Source: Oscillospiraceae bacterium (GTDB lineage Bacteria; Bacillota; Clostridia; Oscillospirales; Oscillospiraceae). Taken from it: DNA of 64,000 nt. Positions 42,519-50,688 of the stretch are shown piece after piece. The notes below the pieces were generated by a model that saw only the letters and a list, made by a program, of their open reading frames with translations, was not told the origin of the DNA and made no database searches. The translations under genes and the position numbers were made by a program. The stretch lies in the NCBI GenBank assembly GCA_017458825.1, contig JAFSZX010000017.1, positions 1-64,000 of the forward strand. The letters run 5' to 3'. Every line of letters starts with the position of its first letter. Position 1 is the first letter of the stretch.

Positions 42519-43796
42519 ATGTCTATCCATGTGGTGCGCGACGGTGAGACGGTCCGGTCCATCGCCGCGGAATACGGCGTATCGCCGCAAAATCTCCTGC
42601 GCCAGAATGAACTGCCGCCCGACGGCGCGCTGGTACCCGGGCAAGCCCTGGTGGTGCAGTTTCCCCTTACGACCCATACCGTATCGCCGGGCGAGTCACT
42701 GTTCGGTATCGCGAGGCAGTACGGCGTTACGGTGGATACCTTGTACCGCAACAATTTTTTTCTGCACGGACAAAGCGTGATCCGACCCGGCGAGGTCCTG
42801 ACGGTGGCGCTTCGCGCCCCTACCGGCGGCGCCATTACCGCCGGCGGCTACGCCTATCCGTTTATCTCCCGAGCCCTGCTGGAGCAACAGCTTCCCTATC
42901 TCACGGAGCTGATCCCCTTTACCTACGGCGTGTTGCCCGACGGGTCGCTGACGCCTCTGGCGGACGAGTCGCTGCTCATCTCCGCCGCGCGGCAGGGCGC
43001 CGCGGCGTATATGAGCATTTCCACCCTCTCCGAGTCCGGCGGTTTCAGCACGGAGAACGCCCGCGCCGTCCTCACCGACGAGGGGAAGTGCCGGCGCCTT
43101 GTGCAGGCGGTGGCGGACACCATGCTGCAAAAAGGGTATCGGGGCGTGGACGTGGATTTTGAAAATCTGGGGGCGGCGCTGGCGGCGCCTTACGCCGCCT
43201 TTATCGATCGGCTTCACCGGCGCCTTTCGCCTATGGGCTGGGCGGTGCAGACCACGCTGCCCGCCAAAACCTCCGCCGACCAGCCGGGCGAGCTCTACGA
43301 GGGACACGACTACGCCGCCTTGGGCCGCGCCGCCGACAGCGTGCTTTTGATGGCCTACGAGTGGGGCAACACGTACAGCCAGCCACAGGCCGTCTCGCCG
43401 CTGCCGCAGGTGGAGGAGGTCTTGCGCTACGCCCTGTCGGTGATCCCGGCGGAAAAGATCGTGCTGGGTCTGCCCACCTACGGCTACGACTGGCGTCTTC
43501 CCTACCGCGCCGATACCGCCGCCCGTTCCCTCTCGCCCCAGGAGGCGCTGGCGCTGGCACGGCAGTACGGCGCCCGCATCGAATACGACGAGGCGGCACA
43601 GGCGCCGTGGTTCCGCTACTACGCGCCGGATGGCGAACACGAGGTGTGGTTTCAGGACGCCCGAAGCGCTCAGGCACTGCTGACACTCCCGGCGGTAAAC
43701 GGCTTGCGCGGCGTGGGGCTGTGGAACCTCACGCGGCTTTTCCCGCAGCTGTTCCTCCTGTTGAACGAGCAGTTTTCCCTTGTGACGCCGCGGTAG
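42519..43796 (+). CDS. LysM-LysM-GH18 enzyme (SleL/YaaH-like)
   Basis: A 425-aa protein. Two LysM domains (residues about 2-46 and 50-97: IHVVRDGETVRSIAAEYGVS and THTVSPGESLFGIARQYG) bind glycan. The GH18 domain follows, with GVDVDFEN carrying the catalytic Glu and MAYEWGN further on. There is no signal peptide, as in spore-cortex enzymes SleL/YaaH, which are packaged by the mother cell and hydrolyse muramic-delta-lactam fragments. ATG at 42519 is eight bases after GGAGG. This is the best hint of sporulation in the window. Confidence 0.88.
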   Translation: MSIHVVRDGETVRSIAAEYGVSPQNLLRQNELPPDGALVPGQALVVQFPLTTHTVSPGESLFGIARQYGVTVDTLYRNNFFLHGQSVIRPGEVLTVALRAPTGGAITAGGYAYPFISRALLEQQLPYLTELIPFTYGVLPDGSLTPLADESLLISAARQGAAAYMSISTLSESGGFSTENARAVLTDEGKCRRLVQAVADTMLQKGYRGVDVDFENLGAALAAPYAAFIDRLHRRLSPMGWAVQTTLPAKTSADQPGELYEGHDYAALGRAADSVLLMAYEWGNTYSQPQAVSPLPQVEEVLRYALSVIPAEKIVLGLPTYGYDWRLPYRADTAARSLSPQEALALARQYGARIEYDEAAQAPWFRYYAPDGEHEVWFQDARSAQALLTLPAVNGLRGVGLWNLTRLFPQLFLLLNEQFSLVTPR

Positions 43797-43837
43797 CGTC
43801 CGCCGCCGATCTCCGCTCGCGCCGCCCTGTTTCGCTC

Positions 43838-43894
43838 TTGACGAACGGGGCGGCGCTGTGCTATGATGAGCTGGTCATTTGTTAGTGTGCTAAC
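43838..43894 (+). promoter_or_regulatory. Promoter and MarR-type operator
   Basis: TTGACG (43838-43843), 18 bp, TATGAT (43862-43867). Just downstream, GTTAG (43881-43885) and CTAAC (43890-43894) form an inverted repeat of the MarR operator type, overlapping the transcription start zone. Autoregulation by the marR-type gene that follows is inferred. Confidence 0.72.
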
Positions 43895-43914
43895 TTTTCG
43901 GAAAGGAGCTGCCT

Positions 43915-44364
43915 ATGGCATGCTTTCACGAGATGCCGGAGCATTTCGGCGCGCTGATGGGATACTGCCACCATCAGGTGCACAAGCTGATGGGGAAGCT
44001 GTTGCGGCAGTATGACGTATCGCCCATGCAATGCCGGACGCTGACGTATCTTCACCGCCAGACGGAGCCGGTGAATCAGAAAACGCTGGAGCGGTTTTTG
44101 ATGGTGAAGCCGTCCACCGTCAACGGGATCGTGGACCGGTTGGAGGAAAAGGGACTGGTGGTGCGCCGCGCCGGAGCGCAGGACGGCAGATGCCGCATTT
44201 TGACGCTGACAGAGCAGGGGATGCGGTTTTACGACGATTTTACCGCTGTGATCGGCGAGGTGGACCGCCGGTTGGAGCAGGGCTTCACGGCAGAGGAGCG
44301 GAAACTGCTCACCGGCTTTTTACTGCGCGTGGCGCAAAACTTACAGCAGGAGGACGAGGCATGA
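43915..44364 (+). CDS. MarR-family transcriptional regulator
   Basis: A 149-aa winged-helix protein: QYDVSPMQCRTLTYLHRQ, LERFLMVKPSTVNGIVDRL (recognition helix region), then the wing DGRCRILTLTEQG. It probably represses its own operon, which encodes a multidrug-type exporter; the palindrome at 43881-43894 is the candidate site. The stop overlaps the start of the first ABC gene (ATGA). Confidence 0.9.
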   Translation: MACFHEMPEHFGALMGYCHHQVHKLMGKLLRQYDVSPMQCRTLTYLHRQTEPVNQKTLERFLMVKPSTVNGIVDRLEEKGLVVRRAGAQDGRCRILTLTEQGMRFYDDFTAVIGEVDRRLEQGFTAEERKLLTGFLLRVAQNLQQEDEA

Positions 44365-46097
44365 TACGGAAATTACTGCCCTATACCAGAGGATACCGAT
44401 GGTGGATCTTGGGCGGGATACTGTGCTCGGCGGCGGAATCGGTGCTGGAGCTGATGCTCCCCAACGCCATGAGCGATATTGTGGACGTGGGCATCGCCGG
44501 CGGCGACCGGTCGTATATCCTCGCTTCCGGTCTTAAAATGCTGGTGATGGCGCTTCTGGCGCTCTCCGGCGGCGTGGGCGCGGCGCTGCTGGCGGCAAAG
44601 GCGGGCATGGGATTCGGCGCGCAGTTACGGCAGGCGGAGTATGAACAGGTACAGCGGTTCAGCTTTGCCAATATCGAGCGATTTTCTACCGCGTCGCTCA
44701 TCACACGGCTCACCAGCGACGTGGCTTCCATGCAGGTAACGCTGATGATGTCCATGCGGATCTTCGTGCGGGCGCCGGTGATGCTCATTACGGCGCTGGT
44801 GATGGCGCTTCGCATTTCCCTTCCCCTGTCACAGGTGTTTCTGGTATCCATCCCGTTGCTGCTGCTGGCGGTGGTGGTGCTGGTGACAAAGGTGGGGCCC
44901 TTCTTTACCGCGCTTCAAAAAGCCACGGACGACGTGAATCTGGTGGTGCAGGAGAACCTGAACGCCATTCGGGTAGTCAAGTCCTTCGTGCGGGAGACGG
45001 AGGAGACGGAAAAATTCGCCGGACGCAACCGCCATCTGCGGGATACCGCCATGCGGGCGTTCGGCTTCGTGGTGCTGTTCATGCCCTTTATCACGCTGGT
45101 GATGGGCGGCACCATCGTGGCGATCCTGTGGATCGGCGGACACTATGTGGGCGCAGGCTCCATGCTCTCCGGCGATCTGATCGCCTTTTTCACCTACGCC
45201 ACGGAAATTCTGATGAGCTTGATGATGGTGTCCATGGTGCTGATGATGCTCACCCGTTCCATCGCCTGCGGCAAGCGGATCGTGGAGGTGTTGACCCAGC
45301 AGCCGGAGATCACCGACGAGCTTGCCGATCCGGCGCTGACGGTGGAAAACGGGGCGATCCGCTTTGAACACGTGTATTTCAAGTATCACCCCACCGCCGA
45401 GGGCTGGAATCTGGAGGACGTGAATCTCACCATTGAAAGCGGCATGACCGTGGGCATTTTAGGCGGCACCGGCAGTGCCAAAACCACGCTGGTAAGTCTG
45501 ATCCCCCGACTCTACGAGGTCAACGGCGGCGCGGTGTACGTGGGCGGACACAACGTGAAGGACTATACGATGGAGGCACTGCGGGATGGCTGTGCCATGG
45601 TTTTGCAAAAAAACACCCTCTTTTCCGGCACGGTGGCGGAGAACCTGCGCTGGGGCAAAGCCGACGCCACGGACGAGGAGCTGCAAAGCGCCTGCGCCGT
45701 CGCCTGCGCCGACGAGTTTATCCGCGCTATGCCGGAGGGCTATGAAAGCCGCATCGAGCAGGGCGGCGCCAACGTGTCCGGCGGGCAGAAACAGCGGCTT
45801 TGTATCGCGCGCGCCATTTTGCGCCAGCCGAAGATCCTGATCCTGGACGACAGCACCTCCGCCGTGGATACCGCCACCGACGCCAGGATACGCGACGGAT
45901 TGCGGCAGGTGCTGCCCGGCACCACCAAGCTCATGATTGCCCAGCGGATTACCTCGGTGATGGACGCGGATCTCATCGTGGTACTGGACGACGGGAATAT
46001 CTCCGGCGTGGGGACCCATGAGGAACTGCTCGCCGGCAACCGCATCTATCAGGAAGTATACGAATCACAGCAGGAAGGGGTGAGCATTGATGGCTGA
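44361..46097 (+). CDS. ABC exporter half-transporter, degenerate catalytic Glu
   Basis: A 578-aa protein with six membrane helices and an ATPase domain. Walker A is GGTGSAKTT, signature NVSGGQKQRLCIARA, and Walker B ILILDDSTSAVD, where Asp replaces the catalytic Glu. Its partner, encoded next, has the opposite pattern, so the pair fits a heterodimeric exporter of the BmrCD/LmrCD type with one active and one degenerate site. The start at 44361 overlaps the MarR gene; a long frame to 44031 is rejected. Confidence 0.92.
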   Translation: MIRKLLPYTRGYRWWILGGILCSAAESVLELMLPNAMSDIVDVGIAGGDRSYILASGLKMLVMALLALSGGVGAALLAAKAGMGFGAQLRQAEYEQVQRFSFANIERFSTASLITRLTSDVASMQVTLMMSMRIFVRAPVMLITALVMALRISLPLSQVFLVSIPLLLLAVVVLVTKVGPFFTALQKATDDVNLVVQENLNAIRVVKSFVRETEETEKFAGRNRHLRDTAMRAFGFVVLFMPFITLVMGGTIVAILWIGGHYVGAGSMLSGDLIAFFTYATEILMSLMMVSMVLMMLTRSIACGKRIVEVLTQQPEITDELADPALTVENGAIRFEHVYFKYHPTAEGWNLEDVNLTIESGMTVGILGGTGSAKTTLVSLIPRLYEVNGGAVYVGGHNVKDYTMEALRDGCAMVLQKNTLFSGTVAENLRWGKADATDEELQSACAVACADEFIRAMPEGYESRIEQGGANVSGGQKQRLCIARAILRQPKILILDDSTSAVDTATDARIRDGLRQVLPGTTKLMIAQRITSVMDADLIVVLDDGNISGVGTHEELLAGNRIYQEVYESQQEGVSIDG

Positions 46098-47976
46098 AGC
46101 GCGAAACACCCGTCCCCCTCACGGACCCGGCGGCAGGCAGGGGCACGGCTATCAGCGCCCCCAAGACCTGCGGGGTACGGTGGGCAAACTCCTGGGGTAC
46201 GTGGCGCAATACAAGCTGCTGCTGTTGGGCGTGATGGCGTGCCTTTTGATCAGCTCGCTGGGCAGTGTCGCCGCCAGTTACCTCATCAAGCCGCTCATCA
46301 ACGACTATATCCTGCCCGGCGATTTTACGGGACTTTTCAAAATGCTGGCGGTCATGGGCGGACTGTACGCCGTGAGCGCGGCGGCGTCGTTCACCTACGC
46401 GCGTACCATGGTGCGCATCTCCCAGCACACGGTGGCGGCGCTCAGGCAGGACCTTTTCAACAAACTGCAAACACTGCCCATCAGCTATTTTGACACGAAC
46501 CAGTCCGGCGATCTCATGAGCCGGTTTACCAACGACATCGACACCGTCAGCGAGCTGATCAACAGCTCTCTTGCCAGCATTCTCTCCTCTTCCCTGACCT
46601 TCGTTTCCACCTTCGTAATGATGCTGGTGCTCAACTGGCAGTTGACGCTGATCACCGTGTTTTTCCTTTTGATGATGGGCGTGGTGGTCGCGGTGATCGG
46701 CGGCAGGAGCCGTACCAATTTCCAGACACAGCAACGCTCCCTCGGCGCCGTGAACGGCTATATCGAGGAGATGATCGAGGGGCAGAAGGTCATCAAGGTC
46801 TTCAACCATGAAAAAAAGGCGGTCGCCCGTTTTACCGAGCTGAACGCCGCCTATCGGGACGCCGCCACCCGCGCCCAGTCCTACGCCGGCTCCATGATGC
46901 CCGCCATGGGTAATCTGAGCCGTATCAACTACGCCGTTACCTGTTGCGTGGGCGGACTTCTCGCAATCGGCGGCGTGTTTGACGTGGGCTCTCTGGGCGC
47001 GTATCTGGTCTACGTGCGGCAGGTGAGTCAGCCGGTGGCGCAGATCAGCCAGCAGGTGAACGTGATCCTGGCGGCGATCGCCGGAGCGGAGCGGATCTTC
47101 GCCGTGATGGAGCAGTCGCCGGAGATTGACGAGGGCAAAACGGTACTGGTACGGGTGGAAAAAAGCGGCGGTACCCTCACGGAAACGGAGCGGCGCACCG
47201 GCTGTTGGGCGTGGAAAGCGCCGGACGGCACGCTGACCGAGCTTCGGGGCGACGTGCGTTTCCACGACGTTACCTTCGGCTATACCGATCAAAAAACCGT
47301 ACTGCACCACGTGTCCCTGTGGGCCGAGCCCGGGCAGAAGATCGCCTTCGTGGGCTCCACCGGCGCGGGGAAAACCACCGTTACCAACCTCATCAACCGG
47401 TTTTACGACGTGCAAAGCGGCTCCATCACCTACGACGGCATCAACGTTAAGGACATTCGCAAGGAGTCCCTGCGCCGCTCGCTGGGGATCGTTTTGCAGG
47501 AGACGCGGCTGTTTACCGGCACCGTTGCCGACAATATCCGCTACGGTACGCCGGACGCCACCGACGAGGAGGTGCGCGCCGCGGCGCGGCTCGCCAACGC
47601 CGATACCTTTATCCGCCACCTGCCCCAGGGGTACGACACGGTGCTCACCGGCAACGGCGAATCCTTGAGTCAGGGGGAGCGCCAGCTTCTCGCCATTGCC
47701 CGGGCGGCGGTATCCGATCCGCCGGTGCTGATCCTCGACGAGGCAACCTCCTCCATCGACACCCGCACGGAAAAACTCATCGAACGGGGCATGGATTCCC
47801 TGATGGAGGGGCGCACCGTGTTTGTCATCGCCCACCGCCTGTCCACCGTGCGAAACGCCCAGGCGATTCTGGTGCTGGAGCAGGGCGAGATCGTGGAGCG
47901 GGGCGACCATCACCAGCTTCTGGCGCAGAAGGGGCGGTACTACCACCTCTATACCGGCCAGGCGGAATTGGGATAA
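46090..47976 (+). CDS. ABC exporter half-transporter, canonical Walker B
   Basis: A 628-aa protein with a 35-residue Gly/Pro/Arg-rich N-terminus before six helices. The ATPase domain has Walker A GSTGAGKTT, a degenerate signature SLSQGERQLLAIARA, and intact Walker B VLILDEATSSID. The intact Glu here pairs with the intact signature of the upstream subunit. About 45 extra residues (KTVLVRVEKSGGTL and onward) sit between the membrane and ATPase domains. ATG at 46090 overlaps the upstream stop by 8 bases. Confidence 0.92.
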   Translation: MAEARNTRPPHGPGGRQGHGYQRPQDLRGTVGKLLGYVAQYKLLLLGVMACLLISSLGSVAASYLIKPLINDYILPGDFTGLFKMLAVMGGLYAVSAAASFTYARTMVRISQHTVAALRQDLFNKLQTLPISYFDTNQSGDLMSRFTNDIDTVSELINSSLASILSSSLTFVSTFVMMLVLNWQLTLITVFFLLMMGVVVAVIGGRSRTNFQTQQRSLGAVNGYIEEMIEGQKVIKVFNHEKKAVARFTELNAAYRDAATRAQSYAGSMMPAMGNLSRINYAVTCCVGGLLAIGGVFDVGSLGAYLVYVRQVSQPVAQISQQVNVILAAIAGAERIFAVMEQSPEIDEGKTVLVRVEKSGGTLTETERRTGCWAWKAPDGTLTELRGDVRFHDVTFGYTDQKTVLHHVSLWAEPGQKIAFVGSTGAGKTTVTNLINRFYDVQSGSITYDGINVKDIRKESLRRSLGIVLQETRLFTGTVADNIRYGTPDATDEEVRAAARLANADTFIRHLPQGYDTVLTGNGESLSQGERQLLAIARAAVSDPPVLILDEATSSIDTRTEKLIERGMDSLMEGRTVFVIAHRLSTVRNAQAILVLEQGEIVERGDHHQLLAQKGRYYHLYTGQAELG

Positions 47977-47996
47977 TCAGAAAGGAGATGTTTTCT

Positions 47997-48386
47997 ATGA
48001 CTGAACGAGAGCTTTGTCAAGCCGCTGTGGACATGATGGCGCGTTCCTACGTTCCCTACTCCCACTTTCCTGTGGGGGCGGCGCTGGAGTGCGCCGACGG
48101 CACGGTGTTTACCGGCTGCAACGTGGAAAACGCCGCCTACGGCGCCACCATCTGCGCCGAGCGCACCGCCATCTGTAAGGCGGTCAGCGAGGGACACCGG
48201 GATTTCGTGCGGATCGCCATCGCCGGAACGAGCGACGATTACTGCGTGCCCTGCGGCACCTGCCGGCAGGTGATGATGGAGTTCGCGCCCCAGATGGAGG
48301 TGATCTGCCTCAACGGCGCCGGCGAGAGCCGGAAATTCGCGCTGAAGGAATTACTGCCCTACGGATTCGACCGGAGCTGGCTGTAA
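47997..48386 (+). CDS. cdd: Cytidine deaminase
   Basis: A 129-aa zinc enzyme: YSHFPVGAALECADG, CNVENAAYGATICAERTAI with the Cys-Ala-Glu zinc/proton-shuttle motif, and VPCGTCRQVMMEF with the other two Cys ligands. It converts (deoxy)cytidine to (deoxy)uridine, feeding uridine phosphorylase. The second ATG (47997) is preferred because the first (47988) abuts the RBS AAAGGAG. Confidence 0.95.
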   Translation: MTERELCQAAVDMMARSYVPYSHFPVGAALECADGTVFTGCNVENAAYGATICAERTAICKAVSEGHRDFVRIAIAGTSDDYCVPCGTCRQVMMEFAPQMEVICLNGAGESRKFALKELLPYGFDRSWL

Positions 48387-48437
48387 CGGCGGGGCGCGCC
48401 GCGGCATAGAATGGCACAGCCAAAGGAGGTCGTGCCG

Positions 48438-48665
48438 ATGGTACAAACGCTGGCGCAACTGCCGCCGGGGGAAACCGCCGTGGTGTCGGCGGTCTCTTTG
48501 CAAGGCGCTAACCGTATGCGTTTGCAGGAGCTGGGGTTTCTGCCCGGCGTGAGGGTCACCGCGCTCTATGAAAGTCCCTTCGGCGACCCGGTGGCGTACG
48601 GGGTGCTGGACACCGTCATCGCCCTGCGCCGCGCCGACGCGGCAACCATAGAGATCGAACGATAA
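48438..48665 (+). CDS. feoA: FeoA-type SH3-like protein
   Basis: A 75-aa FeoA: LPPGETAVVSAVSLQGANRM, RLQELGFLPGVRVTALYESP and GDPVAYGVLDTVIALRRADA are the conserved blocks. FeoA supports FeoB function. It is 6 kb from feoB and on the opposite strand, which is unusual. ATG at 48438 follows AAAGGAGG; an earlier in-frame ATG overlaps that RBS. Closed by a strong terminator. Confidence 0.9.
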   Translation: MVQTLAQLPPGETAVVSAVSLQGANRMRLQELGFLPGVRVTALYESPFGDPVAYGVLDTVIALRRADAATIEIER

Positions 48666-48703
48666 AAAGAGAGGATGACCGATCCGTCATCCTCTCTTTT
48701 TGT
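48664..48703. terminator. Terminator after feoA
   Basis: AAAAAGAGAGGATGAC (48664-48679) pairs exactly with GTCATCCTCTCTTTTT (48686-48701); works on both strands. Confidence 0.92.
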
Positions 48704-48720
48704 ATGCTGCTTTTTGTTGT

Positions 48721-49044
48721 TCACAGCGAATCCAAATAAACCGACAAAAGCCGCAACGCCGTCTCCTGTGCGTGGGGCGGACAGGTATCCAGCCGCCGCA
48801 GTAAATCTTCCCGCTGTGTTTGGAGCGGCGTTTCCTCCGTAAAAAGAGCGTCCGGCGTGATATAGAGTGCCCGGCAAATGCGTAAGATAGTCTCCATGCG
48901 GGCGTTGATAGCGCCTCGCTCTATATCAGCGTAGGTGCGGTCGGAGAGGTTGGCGCGCTCCGCCACCTCCGCCTGTGAAAGACCCGCACGCTTGCGAATA
49001 GCCCATAGTTTTTCCCCTACGCTGCGCATATCGAACACCAGCAT
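48721..49044 (-). CDS. XRE-family transcriptional regulator
   Basis: A 107-aa protein with an N-terminal HTH (GEKLWAIRKRAGLSQAEVAE, then NLSDRTYADIERG; residues about 10-65) and a C-terminal helical part. It is divergent from the SHOCT membrane genes and faces them across AGGAA/TTCCT repeats, which are its likely operators. TTCTTCCTCC upstream on the plus strand gives a strong minus-strand RBS. Confidence 0.88.
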   Translation of the reverse strand: MLVFDMRSVGEKLWAIRKRAGLSQAEVAERANLSDRTYADIERGAINARMETILRICRALYITPDALFTEETPLQTQREDLLRRLDTCPPHAQETALRLLSVYLDSL

Positions 49045-49070
49045 GCTTCTTCCTCCTTTTACGCTATATA

Positions 49071-49142
49071 TAGGAATTATATTTCCTATTTTAGTTGACA
49101 GATAGGAAGAATAATGGTATATTTTACGGAAGGATAGTTCCT
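49071..49142 (+). promoter_or_regulatory. Promoter with AGGAA-type operators for the SHOCT genes
   Basis: TTGACA (49095-49100), 17 bp, TATATT (49118-49123). TAGGAAT and ATTTCCTA form an inverted repeat at 49071-49088, TAGGAA recurs inside the spacer (49103-49108), and AGGATAGTTCCT (49131-49142) is a further dyad around the start site. The arrangement suggests repression by the divergent XRE protein. Confidence 0.68.
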
Positions 49143-49166
49143 AATTTTTTGTAAGAGGTGTTAATT

Positions 49167-49466
49167 ATGTGGTTTCTCTACTTCCTGTTGGCAATTATAG
49201 GATTATGGATTTTCTACCTGCTGGCGGTAGAATTCCAGAAAGCGGCGAAGGCAAAGGGTTGGTTAGGGGAAAAGTATAAGTGGATATGCTTCTTTCTCCC
49301 TCTGGCGGGATATTTGCTGGTAATCGCCCTGCCGGATCGGAAATCCGATGTGCAAAGCCAAAACAATGCTACGGCATTAAAAGAACTGGATCAGTTACAT
49401 AACTCCGGCGCATTGACCGATGATGAATATAAAAAAATGCGGGCAGATATTTTGAAAACGTTGTGA
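49167..49466 (+). CDS. Small membrane protein with SHOCT domain
   Basis: A 99-aa protein. Two hydrophobic segments (residues 1-19 and about 42-56) flank a basic loop. The C-terminus (LKELDQLHNSGALTDDEYKK) is the SHOCT motif, a short C-terminal helix pair found on many membrane and stress proteins, thought to mediate oligomerisation. ATG at 49167 follows AGAGGTG by about 8 bases. First gene of the XRE-controlled operon. Confidence 0.78.
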   Translation: MWFLYFLLAIIGLWIFYLLAVEFQKAAKAKGWLGEKYKWICFFLPLAGYLLVIALPDRKSDVQSQNNATALKELDQLHNSGALTDDEYKKMRADILKTL

Positions 49467-49477
49467 GGAGTATGAAC

Positions 49478-50275
49478 ATGGAAAACAAAAAAACAAATCG
49501 TTGGTGTTTGCTCGCAGGTATTTTATGTCTGCTAATAGCAACTTGCCTTACAGTGCAATCTGTATTGTGGTTTATTAGAGCCTCTGTAAACTATTTTAAT
49601 TTTCATAATTTGCTTTTACTCATCGGATGCTATTCCATCCGCTGCCTTAGATTCCGTTACCACAGCCTTGAAGTGATCAATGGTATTATACCAATGTACC
49701 CCATCTGTTATATTGCGGTGACCGTTGGCTTGTTTGCCAAAAAAAGGGAGCTAATTGTTGGTGGGTTATGTACTGTGTCGGTAATGTCTTTCCTTCTATG
49801 GTTTATGTGCGAACCAGAAGTAACCTCTTTGCTTCCCATATCTATACTGCACGTCGTTGGAACGACTTTTTTGATTTTGGCGCTCTTGCCATCTGATACA
49901 AATTACGATAAACGAAAAAATATGGTATTCAGTATCCTCTCTGGCCTATCAATTGCGCTATGTGGTATATGCTTAATCATATGTATCTATAATCCTTCGC
50001 TCTATCCACGAGAGACAGTTGACGAGTGGATACGTAGACTTCCCCCCACAATCCTCTATTTCCTTATTTTAGGAAGCGCCCATGCTTGTATAGGAATTGC
50101 CAGCAAGGATTTTCCGGCTTTGCACAGATGCGTTAATCCCATACAAAAAAGGGCGACAGCCAATGAACCGCCCATTGCTCGCATTGCTGATCTGAAAAAG
50201 TTGTTGGACGCCGGAACGATCACGCAAGACGAGTTTGACGAGAAGAAGAAGGAAATATTGAATAGCAGTAATTGA
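49478..50275 (+). CDS. Multi-pass membrane protein with C-terminal SHOCT domain
   Basis: A 265-aa protein with about six to seven membrane helices, rich in Leu, Ile and Cys, and a C-terminal SHOCT motif (IADLKKLLDAGTITQDEFDE). The upstream small protein ends in the same motif, so the two may assemble through it. AT-rich. ATG at 49478 follows GAGGAG; two earlier in-frame starts are possible. No catalytic signature. Confidence 0.75.
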   Translation: MENKKTNRWCLLAGILCLLIATCLTVQSVLWFIRASVNYFNFHNLLLLIGCYSIRCLRFRYHSLEVINGIIPMYPICYIAVTVGLFAKKRELIVGGLCTVSVMSFLLWFMCEPEVTSLLPISILHVVGTTFLILALLPSDTNYDKRKNMVFSILSGLSIALCGICLIICIYNPSLYPRETVDEWIRRLPPTILYFLILGSAHACIGIASKDFPALHRCVNPIQKRATANEPPIARIADLKKLLDAGTITQDEFDEKKKEILNSSN

Positions 50276-50288
50276 AAGGCGAAGCATT

Positions 50289-50606
50289 ATGAAATACTAC
50301 GGTTTTGCATACATGGGTAACTTTTACGAATACTCTTTAGAAAATGCTACTTCTTACACCGATCCATATGCCGCGTTAGCGCAGGCAAATCGGGAGTGGG
50401 ACGCAGTACCCGAACCGCATATCGGGCGCTTATTGATCGTTTTACAGGTGGAAGACGTATCGGACGCCAACAAAAATGATAAACGAGCTTTTTTCCAATT
50501 TACGAGCGGCAAGGCGTGTCTTGCGTTTATTAAGCAAGAAAGCGAGATCATATGGTCAAGCGAAGCGAATCAGCTATGGAACGGAAATGCAGAGTTTATG
50601 GGCTAG
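50289..50606 (+). CDS. Hypothetical 105-aa protein
   Basis: A soluble protein with many aromatic residues at the N-terminus (YYGFAYMGNFYEYSLENATS). No family recognised. It starts 13 bases after the SHOCT membrane gene behind AAAGGCGAAG, so it is probably the third gene of the XRE-linked operon. Confidence 0.68.
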   Translation: MKYYGFAYMGNFYEYSLENATSYTDPYAALAQANREWDAVPEPHIGRLLIVLQVEDVSDANKNDKRAFFQFTSGKACLAFIKQESEIIWSSEANQLWNGNAEFMG

Positions 50607-50624
50607 GCAAATAACCATCCACAC

Positions 50625-50662
50625 AACAACGGCGCACGGGAAATTTCCCGTGCGCCGTTGTT
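50625..50662. terminator. Perfect palindromic terminator
   Basis: AACAACGGCGCACGGGAAA (50625-50643) and its exact complement (50644-50662). It ends the SHOCT operon and, on the minus strand, the GTPase operon. Confidence 0.85.
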
Positions 50663-50688
50663 TACATAATTACGTTTTCTTTCACGCG

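Noticed and set aside
45973..47946. A 657-codon minus-strand frame opposite the second ABC exporter gene
   Set aside because: His/Gly-rich shadow with no domain; the ABC subunit has all ATPase motifs.
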